Shown here: piece by piece, positions 53,142 to 61,435 of the stretch
How the letters are laid out: every line of letters begins with the position of its first letter
Numbering within the stretch: the stretch's first letter is position 1
Origin: Lachnospiraceae bacterium
GTDB taxonomy: Bacteria; Bacillota; Clostridia; Lachnospirales; Lachnospiraceae
Assembly (NCBI GenBank): GCA_900766915.1
Contig: CAAFXE010000057.1
Span: forward strand, 1 to 64,000
Length of the DNA: 64,000 nt
Direction: 5' to 3'
Notes under the pieces: generated by a model
What the model was told of the DNA's origin: nothing
Databases searched by the model: none
What the model saw: only the letters and a program-made list of their open reading frames with translations
Program-made: the position numbers and the translations under genes

Positions 53142-53990
53142 TTACATCTGTAGAAACTTCTTCATCTCCGGAATTCGTGGCAAAACGGTTTCTCTTCCGA
53201 GTTCATAGATTTCTCTTAGTTTTTCAGGATTCTTTTCAATTTTTCCGATTTGTAGTTTTTCTTTGGGGCGGATCACAAATAAATTTCCTTCTTTTTCTCT
53301 TTGAGAAATATAGGAAAGTGTCTGATTGTACATTAGATGGCGGTTTTCCATAGTCTCTATAAGCTTGGGATAGTTTTTGTATTTGATACGGATCAGGGGC
53401 ATCAGGCTGTTTTTCTTTTTCATGTAATTTTCGGGCTGAGTAAGTACAACAATGTTTCTATTGTAGCCTGAAGCTTCAAAATATTTTACCGGAATAGAGT
53501 CTGCCATTCCGCCGTCAAGAAGCTTTCTACCGTCTATTTCCACGATTCTTGATACCAGTGGCATAGAGGCAGAGGCGCGGATCCAGTCAAAACCGTGATC
53601 CTCCATACCCTGATAGTTGTGATATACGGCTTCGCCTGTTTCAATGTCTGTACATACCACATAAAAATCCATGGGATTATTCTCATAAGCTTCAAAATCA
53701 AAAACATCGTATTTTAAGGGAACTTCTCCATAAGCAAAGTCTGTATTATAAATATTTCCTGTTTTTATGAGGCTGCCAATACCGGAAAAGCGCCTGTCAC
53801 GGCAATGTTTTGTGTTGTAACGAAGGACTCTGCCGATTTGTCCGGACTTATAATTACATCCAAAAGCGGCACCGGCGGATACACCGATGGCACCGTCAAA
53901 TGTGATTTCGTTTTCCATCATTACATCAATCACTCCGGCAGTGAACATGCCCCGCATGGCACCGCCTTCTAATATCAAACCTTTTTTCAC
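53142..53990 (-). CDS. Patatin-like phospholipase
   Basis: 282 residues from the GTG 8 bp after AAAGGAAG; a GTG nine bases upstream is an alternative. The patatin core shows the oxyanion loop EGGAMRGMFTAG, nucleophile Ser38 in GVSAG, and the dyad Asp in LLDGGMADSIP. The C-terminal region with SQREKEGNLFVIRPKE is typical of the bacterial YlbK/RssA-like branch. It would hydrolyse lipid acyl esters in the cytoplasm. Confidence 0.92.
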   Translation of the reverse strand: MKKGLILEGGAMRGMFTAGVIDVMMENEITFDGAIGVSAGAAFGCNYKSGQIGRVLRYNTKHCRDRRFSGIGSLIKTGNIYNTDFAYGEVPLKYDVFDFEAYENNPMDFYVVCTDIETGEAVYHNYQGMEDHGFDWIRASASMPLVSRIVEIDGRKLLDGGMADSIPVKYFEASGYNRNIVVLTQPENYMKKKNSLMPLIRIKYKNYPKLIETMENRHLMYNQTLSYISQREKEGNLFVIRPKEKLQIGKIEKNPEKLREIYELGRETVLPRIPEMKKFLQM

Positions 53991-54020
53991 AAAATACACT
54001 TCCTTTGATAAATTTCTTTG

Positions 54021-54572
54021 TTATATCATTCTGGCCATGATTTCCGTGCCATGTTCTTTTAACCAGGCTTTTCTTTCTTTGTAATCCGGAAGTATTTTCT
54101 CCACTTCCTTCCAAAATCTGTCGGAATGATTCATTTCTTTTCTATGGCATAATTCGTGGACGACTACATAGTCCTGTATTTCCGGAGGTGTCAGCATCAA
54201 AAGACAATTAAAATTGAGATTTCCTTTGGAAGAGCAGCTTCCCCAGCGGGTTCGCTGGTTCCTGATGGTAATTCCTCCGTAAGATACTCCTATTCTTGCA
54301 GCAAAATATGCTGTTCTTTCAGGAAGTACCTCCATGGCTTTTTGGGCTAAAGCATGGATTTCATCCATGGAAAGCCTGGGTTGTTGATGATTTAGGTCTT
54401 TTCTCTGCCTTACTTTTGCAAGAGTCTTTTCCAGCCATTCGGCTTTGCTTTGGACAAATCGTTCAATTTCTGACTGAGGCATTTTCAGTGGAGCACGTAC
54501 AATGATCCGACCCTCGCGGGTCACCTCCAGGGTCATGGTTTTTCGATTACTTTTTATGATTTCAATATTCAT
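54021..54572 (-). CDS. YgjP/SprT-like zinc metallopeptidase (DUF45)
   Basis: 183 residues. The zinc motif HELCH is at 139-143 with a further His149 in NHSDRFW, preceded by the strand TRWGSCSSKGNLNFN that is diagnostic for DUF45. The gene lies 30 bp upstream of the patatin gene on the same strand. Substrate unknown. Confidence 0.9.
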   Translation of the reverse strand: MNIEIIKSNRKTMTLEVTREGRIIVRAPLKMPQSEIERFVQSKAEWLEKTLAKVRQRKDLNHQQPRLSMDEIHALAQKAMEVLPERTAYFAARIGVSYGGITIRNQRTRWGSCSSKGNLNFNCLLMLTPPEIQDYVVVHELCHRKEMNHSDRFWKEVEKILPDYKERKAWLKEHGTEIMARMI

Positions 54573-54815
54573 GAATGCCTGTATTCTCCTTGAACGTGAT
54601 TTTACAGCCTGAATTCCTGTGGAATCATGGCTGTTTAACAGTTACAAGTATATACATGATCGTGGGGAAAGTAAATAATTGGAAGAAGCATTTTCGTGGA
54701 TGTTCAGTTCTATAATTACAGCACAAGAAAAAATAGACATTTGAGCCTAAATGTAGTAAGATAAATAAACTGCATTAGGCACTTGTTATGCCTGATCAAA
54801 GAAACATCAAATGAA

Positions 54816-54841
54816 AAAATCCCCGAAAATCAGGGGATTTT
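54816..54841 (+). other. Hairpin directly before the ychF ribosome binding site
   Basis: AAAATCCCC and GGGGATTTT form a 9-bp stem with an 8-nt loop; AAGGAGG begins at the next base. The 287-bp gap 54573-54859 between the divergent genes shows no other gene. Confidence 0.65.
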
Positions 54842-54859
54842 AAGGAGGAAATAGAAAAT

Positions 54860-55957
54860 ATGAAACTAGGTATCGTAGGCCTTCCAAACGTAGGCAAAAG
54901 TACATTGTTCAATTCATTGACAAAAGCAGGCGCAGAATCGGCAAACTATCCGTTCTGTACTATTGATCCTAACGTAGGTATCGTGGCAGTTCCTGATAAA
55001 CGTTTAAAATTACTGGGAGATTTTTATAACTCTAAAAAGGTAACTCCGGCAGTCATCGAATTCGTAGATATTGCAGGACTTGTAAAGGGTGCTTCCAAAG
55101 GAGAAGGTCTTGGAAACCAGTTCCTGGCCAATATCCGTGAAGTGGATGCCATCGTACATGTAGTACGTTGCTTTGAAGATGCAAATGTCATCCATGTGGA
55201 TGGCAGCATCAATCCCCTGCGTGACATTGAAACCATCGAACTGGAACTGATTTTTTCTGACCTTGAAATTCTGGAACGCCGTATTGCAAAGACTACCAAG
55301 GTTGCAAGAAATGATAAGACCGCAGCGAAAGAATTAGAATTCCAGGAAAAGATCAAGGCACATCTGGAGGATAATAAGCCGGCAAAAACCATGGAGCTGG
55401 AAAACGAAGATGAAGAAAACTGGATGAGCGAGTACAATCTTCTGACTTGGAAACCGGTCATCTATGCAGCAAATGTAGCAGAAGATGATCTGGCAGATGA
55501 TGCACAGAGCAATGAAAATGTACAGAAGGTGCGTGCGTTGGCGGCAGAGGAGAACAGTGAAGTATTTGTAATCTGTGCTCAGATCGAGCAGGAAATTGCT
55601 GAGCTGGATGATGAAGAAAAGGCAGAATTTTTAGAAGACTTAGGCCTTTCAGAATCCGGTCTGGAAAAGCTCATTGCAGCAAGCTATCATATTTTAGGAC
55701 TCCAGAGCTACTTAACAGCCGGAGAAGATGAGACCCGTGCATGGACCATCCCAATCGGATGCAAGGCACCACAGGCGGCAGGTAAGATCCACTCCGATTT
55801 TGAACGCGGATTTATCAAGGCTGAGGTCGTAAATTATCAGGATCTTTTAGATTGCGGTTCCTACGCAGGTGCAAGAGACAAAGGTCTTGTACGTATTGAA
55901 GGTAAGGAGTATGTTGTGAAAGACGGAGACGTTATTTTGTTCCGTTTCAACGTGTAG
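54860..55957 (+). CDS. ychF: Ribosome-binding ATPase YchF (OLA1 family)
   Basis: 365 residues, full length. P-loop GLPNVGKST at 6-14, DIAGLVKGAS, and NVAEDDL in place of the NKxD motif, which gives ATP rather than GTP preference. A helical insert and a C-terminal TGS domain with FERGFIKAEV follow. It binds the ribosome and responds to redox stress in other bacteria. Confidence 0.97.
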   Translation: MKLGIVGLPNVGKSTLFNSLTKAGAESANYPFCTIDPNVGIVAVPDKRLKLLGDFYNSKKVTPAVIEFVDIAGLVKGASKGEGLGNQFLANIREVDAIVHVVRCFEDANVIHVDGSINPLRDIETIELELIFSDLEILERRIAKTTKVARNDKTAAKELEFQEKIKAHLEDNKPAKTMELENEDEENWMSEYNLLTWKPVIYAANVAEDDLADDAQSNENVQKVRALAAEENSEVFVICAQIEQEIAELDDEEKAEFLEDLGLSESGLEKLIAASYHILGLQSYLTAGEDETRAWTIPIGCKAPQAAGKIHSDFERGFIKAEVVNYQDLLDCGSYAGARDKGLVRIEGKEYVVKDGDVILFRFNV

Positions 55958-55975
55958 TCTTTCGGGGATTATATT

Positions 55976-56836
55976 ATGGATATGCAGATTTATTTTCCCC
56001 ATTTGGGGATCTTCCTGGAGCATGTAGGGAAAAGCTTTTCCGTATTCGGGTTTGAGATCGCCTATTACGGCTGTACCATGGCATTGGGAATCCTGGTGGG
56101 GTATCTTCTGGCAGCCAGAGAGGCAAAACGAACCGGTCAGAACCCGGAGGATTATCTGGATATGCTGCTGTATGCAGTGATCTTTGCTCTGGTAGGTGCC
56201 AGAATCTATTATGTGGTATTTAGCTGGGACAATTATAAAAATGATCTTTTAAGCATTTTTAATCTCCGTCAGGGAGGACTCGCCATTTACGGAGGCATCA
56301 TCGGTGCATTCCTTACGGTCTATATCTTTACGAAGAAAAGAAAGCTTTCCTATACAAAGATGTTAGATACTGCCTGTGTAGGACTGGTAGCAGGTCAGAT
56401 TATCGGCAGATGGGGCAACTTCTTTAACAGAGAGGCCTTTGGAGATTATAGTAACGGTCTGTTTGCCATGCAGCTTCCGGTATCGGTAGTGCGTAAGGGT
56501 GAGATTACTCAGAAAATGTGGGACAATCTTCAGACGATAAACGGAATCGATTTTATCCAGGTACATCCCACATTTCTATATGAAGGTTTGTGGAATCTGG
56601 GAGTGCTCTTATTCCTTTACTGGTATCGTGACCGCAAAAAATTCCAGGGTGAACTGGTATTATGGTATCTGACTCTCTATGGAGCAGGAAGATTTTGGAT
56701 TGAAGCACTTCGTACAGACCAGCTGCTGATTCCGGGAATCGGATTTCCGGTATCTCAGCTTTTGGGAGCAGTTCTTGCATTAGCAGGTCTGTTGGTGATT
56801 TTTGCAGGACATCAAAAACATAAGAATCATTCATAA
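55976..56836 (+). CDS. lgt: Prolipoprotein diacylglyceryl transferase
   Basis: 286 residues with about seven helices. Lgt motifs YYGCTMALGILVGYLLA, GGLAIYGGIIGA, GQIIGRWGNFFNREAFG and HPTFLYEGLWNL are all present. It adds diacylglycerol to the lipobox Cys, as needed by the lipoprotein at 7828. It starts 18 bp after ychF. Confidence 0.96.
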   Translation: MDMQIYFPHLGIFLEHVGKSFSVFGFEIAYYGCTMALGILVGYLLAAREAKRTGQNPEDYLDMLLYAVIFALVGARIYYVVFSWDNYKNDLLSIFNLRQGGLAIYGGIIGAFLTVYIFTKKRKLSYTKMLDTACVGLVAGQIIGRWGNFFNREAFGDYSNGLFAMQLPVSVVRKGEITQKMWDNLQTINGIDFIQVHPTFLYEGLWNLGVLLFLYWYRDRKKFQGELVLWYLTLYGAGRFWIEALRTDQLLIPGIGFPVSQLLGAVLALAGLLVIFAGHQKHKNHS

Positions 56837-56878
56837 CTGTCCGGAAACTGTTTTGAAGCATCTGGAACAGTTCCAAAC

Positions 56879-56926
56879 AAAAAAACCGTGAAATCGGCAA
56901 ACAAGCTGATTTTACGGTTTTTTTGT
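56879..56926 (+). terminator. Terminator after lgt
   Basis: AAAAACCGTGAAATC pairs with GATTTTACGGTTTTT across a 13-nt loop and runs into a T-tract. A weaker inverted pair AACTGTT/AACAGTT precedes it at 56850-56876. Confidence 0.85.
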
Positions 56927-56987
56927 TTAAATCTATCAGAACTTAAGAAATTCTTCATGGAAAATTATTGAAATTATAAAAAAGCAC

Positions 56988-57016
56988 TTGCAATCGGGAA
57001 AGTGGTATTGTAAACT
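56988..57016 (+). promoter_or_regulatory. Predicted promoter of the mraZ division cluster
   Basis: TTGCAA (56988-56993) and TAAACT (57011-57016), 17 bp apart. Transcription would start near 57023, at the first of the closely spaced GTGG boxes. Confidence 0.6.
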
Positions 57017-57086
57017 GTGTTTGTGGAGAAAAGTGGTGAAAAGTGGAGTGCCAGTGGAGATAAGTGGAGCGCTTTGGTGAAAGTGG
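57002..57086 (+). promoter_or_regulatory. MraZ operator array (about 10-bp spaced GTGG boxes)
   Basis: GTGG occurs at 57002, 57023, 57033, 57043, 57054, 57064 and 57083, with TTGG at 57074. The spacing of 9-11 bp puts the boxes on one face of the helix. Most are preceded by AA, giving AAGTGG. MraZ rings in other bacteria bind direct repeats with GTGG or TGGG cores ahead of their own gene. This is the expected autoregulatory site, with more boxes than usual. Confidence 0.85.
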
Positions 57087-57095
57087 GTGATTGCA

Positions 57096-57530
57096 TTGTT
57101 CAATGGAGAATACAATCATACGATCGATACAAAAGGCAGGCTGATTATTCCTTCAAAATTTCGTGAAGAGCTTGGAGAACAATTCATGATGACAAGAGGG
57201 TTGGACGGCTGCTTATTTCTGTTTCCAATGGATGAATGGCACGCACACGAGGAGAAACTGAAAAAACTTCCTATGGCGGATAAAAATGCACGTGCATTCA
57301 GCAGATTTTTTACAGCGGGTGCCACTCTTTGTGAACTGGATAAACAGGGAAGAATTCTGGTTCCGGGGAGTTTAAGGGAATTTGCAAAGATTGATAAAGA
57401 AGTCATTTTTGCAGGACTTCTGACCCGTATAGAATTATGGAGTAAGGAACGCTACGAAGAAATCAATAACTACGATAATATGGATGAAATTGCTGAACAG
57501 CTTGGCATTAATCTGAATTTTAGTATATAG
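57096..57530 (+). CDS. mraZ: Transcriptional regulator MraZ
   Basis: 144 residues if it starts at TTG 57096 (MFNGEYNHTIDTKGRL), matching the usual MraZ N-terminus; a GTG at 57087 would add three residues. The binding site is poor. Two SpoVT/AbrB-like repeats are seen (DTKGRLIIPSKFRE and DKQGRILVPGSLRE). It is a DNA-binding repressor of the dcw cluster and the first gene here. Confidence 0.94.
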   Translation: MFNGEYNHTIDTKGRLIIPSKFREELGEQFMMTRGLDGCLFLFPMDEWHAHEEKLKKLPMADKNARAFSRFFTAGATLCELDKQGRILVPGSLREFAKIDKEVIFAGLLTRIELWSKERYEEINNYDNMDEIAEQLGINLNFSI

Positions 57531-57540
57531 AGGAAAATGC

Positions 57541-58485
57541 ATGGAATTTAATCACAAATCAGTTTTACTTTTTGAAACCGTAGACAGCCTGAATGTGAAA
57601 CCTGATGGCATCTACGTGGATGGTACTTTAGGAGGCGGAGGTCATTCTTTCCAGATTTTAAAAAGATTGGGCGATGGCGGTCGTCTGATTGGAATTGATC
57701 AGGATGAAGATGCCCTAAAGGCGGCAGGAGAACGACTTGCCATTTTTGGAGAAAAGGTGACAACAGTCCGCAGTAATTATTGTCATATGAAGCAGGTACT
57801 GCACGATCTTGGAATCCAAAGGGTATCCGGTATTGTGCTGGATCTGGGAGTATCCTCCTATCAGCTGGACGAGCCGGAAAGGGGCTTTACTTACAGAGAA
57901 GATGTTCCATTGGATATGCGAATGGACAGAAGAAATCCAAAGACAGCCAAAAACATTGTAAACGAATACAGTGAGATGGAGCTGTTTCGCATCATCAGAG
58001 ATTATGGTGAAGATAAATTTGCCAAAAATATTGCAAAGCATATTGTGGCAGCCAGAGAAAAGAAAGAGATTGAAACTACAGGAGAGCTGATCGAGATCAT
58101 TAAGGCGGCGATTCCTGCAAAGGTCAGAGCAACCGGAGGACATCCGGCAAAGAAAACCTTCCAGGCAATTCGTATTGAATTAAATGCAGAGCTTGAAGTG
58201 CTGCAAAGTTCCCTGGATGATATGATCGATCTTTTGGAGGATGGAGGAAGAATCAGTATCATTACCTTCCATTCCTTAGAAGACAGGATCGTAAAGACAA
58301 TTTTTAAAACAAATGAAAATCCTTGTACATGCCCGAGCCATTTTCCGGTGTGTGTGTGTGGTAAAAAGCCGAAGGGTAAGGTCATTACAAGGAAACCCAT
58401 TGTTCCGGGAGATGAGGAACTGGAATACAACAGCAGAGCCAAAAGTGCAAAGCTGAGAGTATTTGAAAGAATCAGGGAAGATTAG
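57541..58485 (+). CDS. rsmH: 16S rRNA (cytosine1402-N4)-methyltransferase RsmH
   Basis: 314 residues. SAM-binding motif DGTLGGGGHSFQIL, then LDLGVSSYQLDEPERGFTYR, and the C-terminal FHSLEDRIVKTIFK and NSRAKSAKLRV are diagnostic. A CxCPSHFPVCxC cysteine group near 260 is common in Firmicutes homologues. It follows mraZ by 10 bp. Confidence 0.97.
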   Translation: MEFNHKSVLLFETVDSLNVKPDGIYVDGTLGGGGHSFQILKRLGDGGRLIGIDQDEDALKAAGERLAIFGEKVTTVRSNYCHMKQVLHDLGIQRVSGIVLDLGVSSYQLDEPERGFTYREDVPLDMRMDRRNPKTAKNIVNEYSEMELFRIIRDYGEDKFAKNIAKHIVAAREKKEIETTGELIEIIKAAIPAKVRATGGHPAKKTFQAIRIELNAELEVLQSSLDDMIDLLEDGGRISIITFHSLEDRIVKTIFKTNENPCTCPSHFPVCVCGKKPKGKVITRKPIVPGDEELEYNSRAKSAKLRVFERIRED

Positions 58486-58496
58486 AGGTGATACCC

Positions 58497-59003
58497 ATGG
58501 CACAGACAGCGGTAAACAGAAGAACAACTACATATACGGCTAAGATGCATGGGAATACAGCAAGAAATATTTATGAGGTACCACGTCATCCGGAAAGACC
58601 GGAAGGACCGGTAGCTGTTCCGAGAAGAAAACAAAAACAGGAAAACAATACCCTGAGCATTCCTTATTGCATTTTTCTGGGACTTGCCTGTGTACTGACG
58701 TTGACACTGGGTGCATATTATCTGCAGCAGCAGGCCCTTTGTACAGGAAGTCAGAAGACCATTGCAAGTCTGGAAAGCAAGCTGGCGGAACTAAAGAAAG
58801 TCAATGCAGATGAACTTAACCGTATCGAATCCTCTGTGAACCTGGAAGAAATTCGAGATATTGCCATGAACGAGCTGGGAATGGTTTACGCCACAGGTGA
58901 CAATGTGATTCTTTATGATAATACAACTCAGAATTATGTAAGTCAGCATCAGGAAATCCCCAGGGAGGATGGTTCTGCATTAAAAAGTGTATTTGGTAAA
59001 TAA
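58497..59003 (+). CDS. FtsL/DivIC-like septum protein
   Basis: 168 residues from the ATG 6 bp after AGAGGTG. A basic cytoplasmic N-terminus (1-50), one membrane helix (about 55-73), then a short coiled coil (SQKTIASLESKLAELKK) and the septum-type segment LEEIRDIAMNELGMVYATGDNVILYD. Position between rsmH and a class B transpeptidase gene is where ftsL always sits. Confidence 0.85.
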   Translation: MAQTAVNRRTTTYTAKMHGNTARNIYEVPRHPERPEGPVAVPRRKQKQENNTLSIPYCIFLGLACVLTLTLGAYYLQQQALCTGSQKTIASLESKLAELKKVNADELNRIESSVNLEEIRDIAMNELGMVYATGDNVILYDNTTQNYVSQHQEIPREDGSALKSVFGK

Positions 59004-59023
59004 TCAGGAAAAGAAAAATTGAG

Positions 59024-59064
59024 GTAACTATTCAGTATTCCACTGGAAGGTACGAAACAGTTAC
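59024..59064 (+). repeat. Palindromic repeat copy ahead of the first transpeptidase gene
   Basis: GTAACTATTCAG (59024-59035) and CGAAACAGTTAC (59053-59064) flank TATTCCACTGGAAGGTA. The right arm ends 15 bp before the GTG start. Confidence 0.72.
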
Positions 59065-59079
59065 GGGCAGGTTTTTAGT

Positions 59080-61377
59080 GTGACAAGTAAGGAATACAAA
59101 AAGAAACAAAAAATCAATAACAGAATGAAACAAAAGCTGGCACTCATGTTTATCGTGATCGTGCTGGCTTTGGTTGGTTTAAGCATCAGAATCGTATATA
59201 TCAATAAAACCAATGGGGAGAAATACACGAAAAAGGTGCTTCAGCAGCAGGAAAGCAATAGTCTGACTTTGGCTTACCGCCGTGGGGATATCTATGACCG
59301 GAATGGCACCATTCTGGCCACCAGTGAAAAGGTCTATAATGTGATCCTTGACCCCAAGGTGCTGACAGAGTATGAGAAAAACAAAAAAGGCTGTGTGGAT
59401 GCAACCCTGAGCGCTCTTTCAGAATATTTCAGCTATACGAAAGCGGAGCTTCAGGAAATCTACAACAAAAAGAAGACAAGCAGTTATGTGGTTTTGGAAA
59501 AACAGAAAACCAAAGATGAGATATCGGAAATCCAGGCTTTGATGGAGGAAAAGGACTCCCTGGTGAAAGGGGTCTGGTTTGAAGAAGGGTATAAAAGAAA
59601 ATATCCATACGACTCTCTTGGCTGTAATGTAATAGGGTATACAGTTTCCGGTAACGTGGGTCAGTATGGGATCGAGGAATACTACTCCAGTACTTTAAAC
59701 GGAACCAACGGAAGAAGCTATACCTATCTGAATGACAAGCTGGAATCCGAAAAGGTCATCCATGAGGCTGAGGATGGCTACAGCGTGATGTCGACTATCG
59801 ATGTGACCATTCAGGGATTTGTTGAGCAAGCCATTGACAGCTTTATGGAAAGGTACACCAATGCATACCGGGATGGCGATGGAGCAAAAACCGCAGCCTG
59901 CATTGTGATGGATCCAAGAAACGGTGAGATCCTTGCCATGGCAAGCAACCGGAAATATGATTTAAACCAGCCCTATGATCTGGTGGCAAACGGTGTCATT
60001 ACCGAAGAACAGGAAGCGGCCATTGATGCAGAAGTGGCTGTATATCAGGAAAAGCTGAAGGCTTTACAGGAAGAAAAGGAAAAGGTCTATGCGACGCTTT
60101 CTGAAGAAGCAAAGAAAGAGATGGATGCACAGCTGAAGGAATATGAGGAAAAAGCAAATCAGAAATATCAGCTGTTAAATGATCTTTGGAGAAACTTCTG
60201 TGTCAGTGATACCTATGAACCGGGTTCTACGGTAAAGCCAATGACAGTGGCAGGTGCCATCGAGTCCGGAAGCATCAACCTGACAGATGGTTATTACTGT
60301 GATGGCTCTCAGGTGGTAGTACCGGGACAAAAGCCGATCCATTGTGCGAAACGTTCCGGCCATGGAATGATCTCTTTGGAAGGTTCCATTATGTTTTCCT
60401 GCAATGATGCCCTGATGCAGATTGCAGCAAAAATGGGTTATGACAATTTTGTAAAATACCAGAGACTCTTTAACTTTGGCCTTCGTACCGGTATCGATCT
60501 TCCGGGCGAGTCCAGAACGGATACTGTTGTTTATTATGTAGGGGACGATGCTCCTTATGAAAACTTAAAGATCGGCCCATCAGAGCTTGCCACCTGTTCC
60601 TTTGGACAGGGCTTTAATACAAGCATGATTCAGGTGGCCAGTGCGTTTTCTTCTGTCATCAACGGCGGTTACTATTATCAGCCTCATGTGGTGAAAAAGA
60701 TCATGGATACCCATGGCGGTGTGGTGGAAGAAAATGAAGGAAAGCTGCTTCGGACAACCATCTCACCGGAAACCAGTGCGGTGGTAAAGAAATACCTGTA
60801 CAGCACCATGTATGGTTCTCCGGATGCCAATGGAAACAATGCCACCGGTAAGAAGGCAAGAATTGCCGGATATGCCATGGGCGGAAAGACCGGTACTGCC
60901 CAGAAGATTCCCCGTGGAAACGGAAATTATCTGGTATCCTTTATCGGTTACGCACCTTATGATGATCCGCAGGTTGTCTGCTATGTGATCGTAGATGAAC
61001 CAAATGCTGCATATCAGGCTACCAGCTCCTTTGCTCAGGAGATCTGGAAGGAAGTTATGCAAAAAACCCTGCCGTATCTGAATATTTATGAGACGGAAGA
61101 GCCACCTGCAGATATGATTGATGAGTACAATGCGACTCATACCCAGAAGGTGGAGGAAACTGATGTGGCAGATACAGAAGATGGAAATACAGAAGAAAAG
61201 CCGAAGGATGAAGTCATCATTGATCCACAGACCGGAGAGGAGGTAAAACCGCCGGATGTTTCGGGGGATCCTTCTATTGATCAGGAAACCGGAATGTTAA
61301 AGGATCTTACGCAGGATGATGATTATCCAAGCGATATTCTCATCAACGTCCAGCCATCGGCAGATGATCCTGAATAA
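59080..61377 (+). CDS. Class B penicillin-binding protein (FtsI/Pbp2B-like) with coiled-coil insert
   Basis: 765 residues, GTG start. One membrane helix (about 19-38), a dimerisation domain, then the transpeptidase domain: Ser383-x-x-Lys386 (STVK), Ser440-Cys-Asn442, and Lys603-Thr-Gly605. About 60 charged, helical residues (308-367) rich in Glu, Lys and Ala are inserted just before the active serine. The C-terminus is an acidic disordered tail of about 80 residues without PASTA domains. It cross-links septal peptidoglycan outside the membrane. Confidence 0.93.
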   Translation: MTSKEYKKKQKINNRMKQKLALMFIVIVLALVGLSIRIVYINKTNGEKYTKKVLQQQESNSLTLAYRRGDIYDRNGTILATSEKVYNVILDPKVLTEYEKNKKGCVDATLSALSEYFSYTKAELQEIYNKKKTSSYVVLEKQKTKDEISEIQALMEEKDSLVKGVWFEEGYKRKYPYDSLGCNVIGYTVSGNVGQYGIEEYYSSTLNGTNGRSYTYLNDKLESEKVIHEAEDGYSVMSTIDVTIQGFVEQAIDSFMERYTNAYRDGDGAKTAACIVMDPRNGEILAMASNRKYDLNQPYDLVANGVITEEQEAAIDAEVAVYQEKLKALQEEKEKVYATLSEEAKKEMDAQLKEYEEKANQKYQLLNDLWRNFCVSDTYEPGSTVKPMTVAGAIESGSINLTDGYYCDGSQVVVPGQKPIHCAKRSGHGMISLEGSIMFSCNDALMQIAAKMGYDNFVKYQRLFNFGLRTGIDLPGESRTDTVVYYVGDDAPYENLKIGPSELATCSFGQGFNTSMIQVASAFSSVINGGYYYQPHVVKKIMDTHGGVVEENEGKLLRTTISPETSAVVKKYLYSTMYGSPDANGNNATGKKARIAGYAMGGKTGTAQKIPRGNGNYLVSFIGYAPYDDPQVVCYVIVDEPNAAYQATSSFAQEIWKEVMQKTLPYLNIYETEEPPADMIDEYNATHTQKVEETDVADTEDGNTEEKPKDEVIIDPQTGEEVKPPDVSGDPSIDQETGMLKDLTQDDDYPSDILINVQPSADDPE

Positions 61378-61389
61378 TGAAACGTAAGA

Positions 61390-61435
61390 CCTCATAAAAT
61401 GAATCTAAGCAGGTTCATTTTATGAGGTTCTTTTT
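61390..61435 (+). terminator. Terminator-like hairpin that contains the next gene's ribosome binding site
   Basis: A perfect 14-bp stem (61390-61403 with 61414-61427, core CATAAAATGAA) is followed by TTCTTTTT and then directly by the ATG at 61436. The only Shine-Dalgarno-like bases, GAGG at 61424-61427, are the last bases of the 3' arm, so the folded stem hides them. Confidence 0.8.

Noticed and set aside
54631..54646. CTGTTTAACAGTTAC as a repeat copy
   Set aside because: Contains AACAGTTAC, but there is no matching core and the second arm is not convincing.
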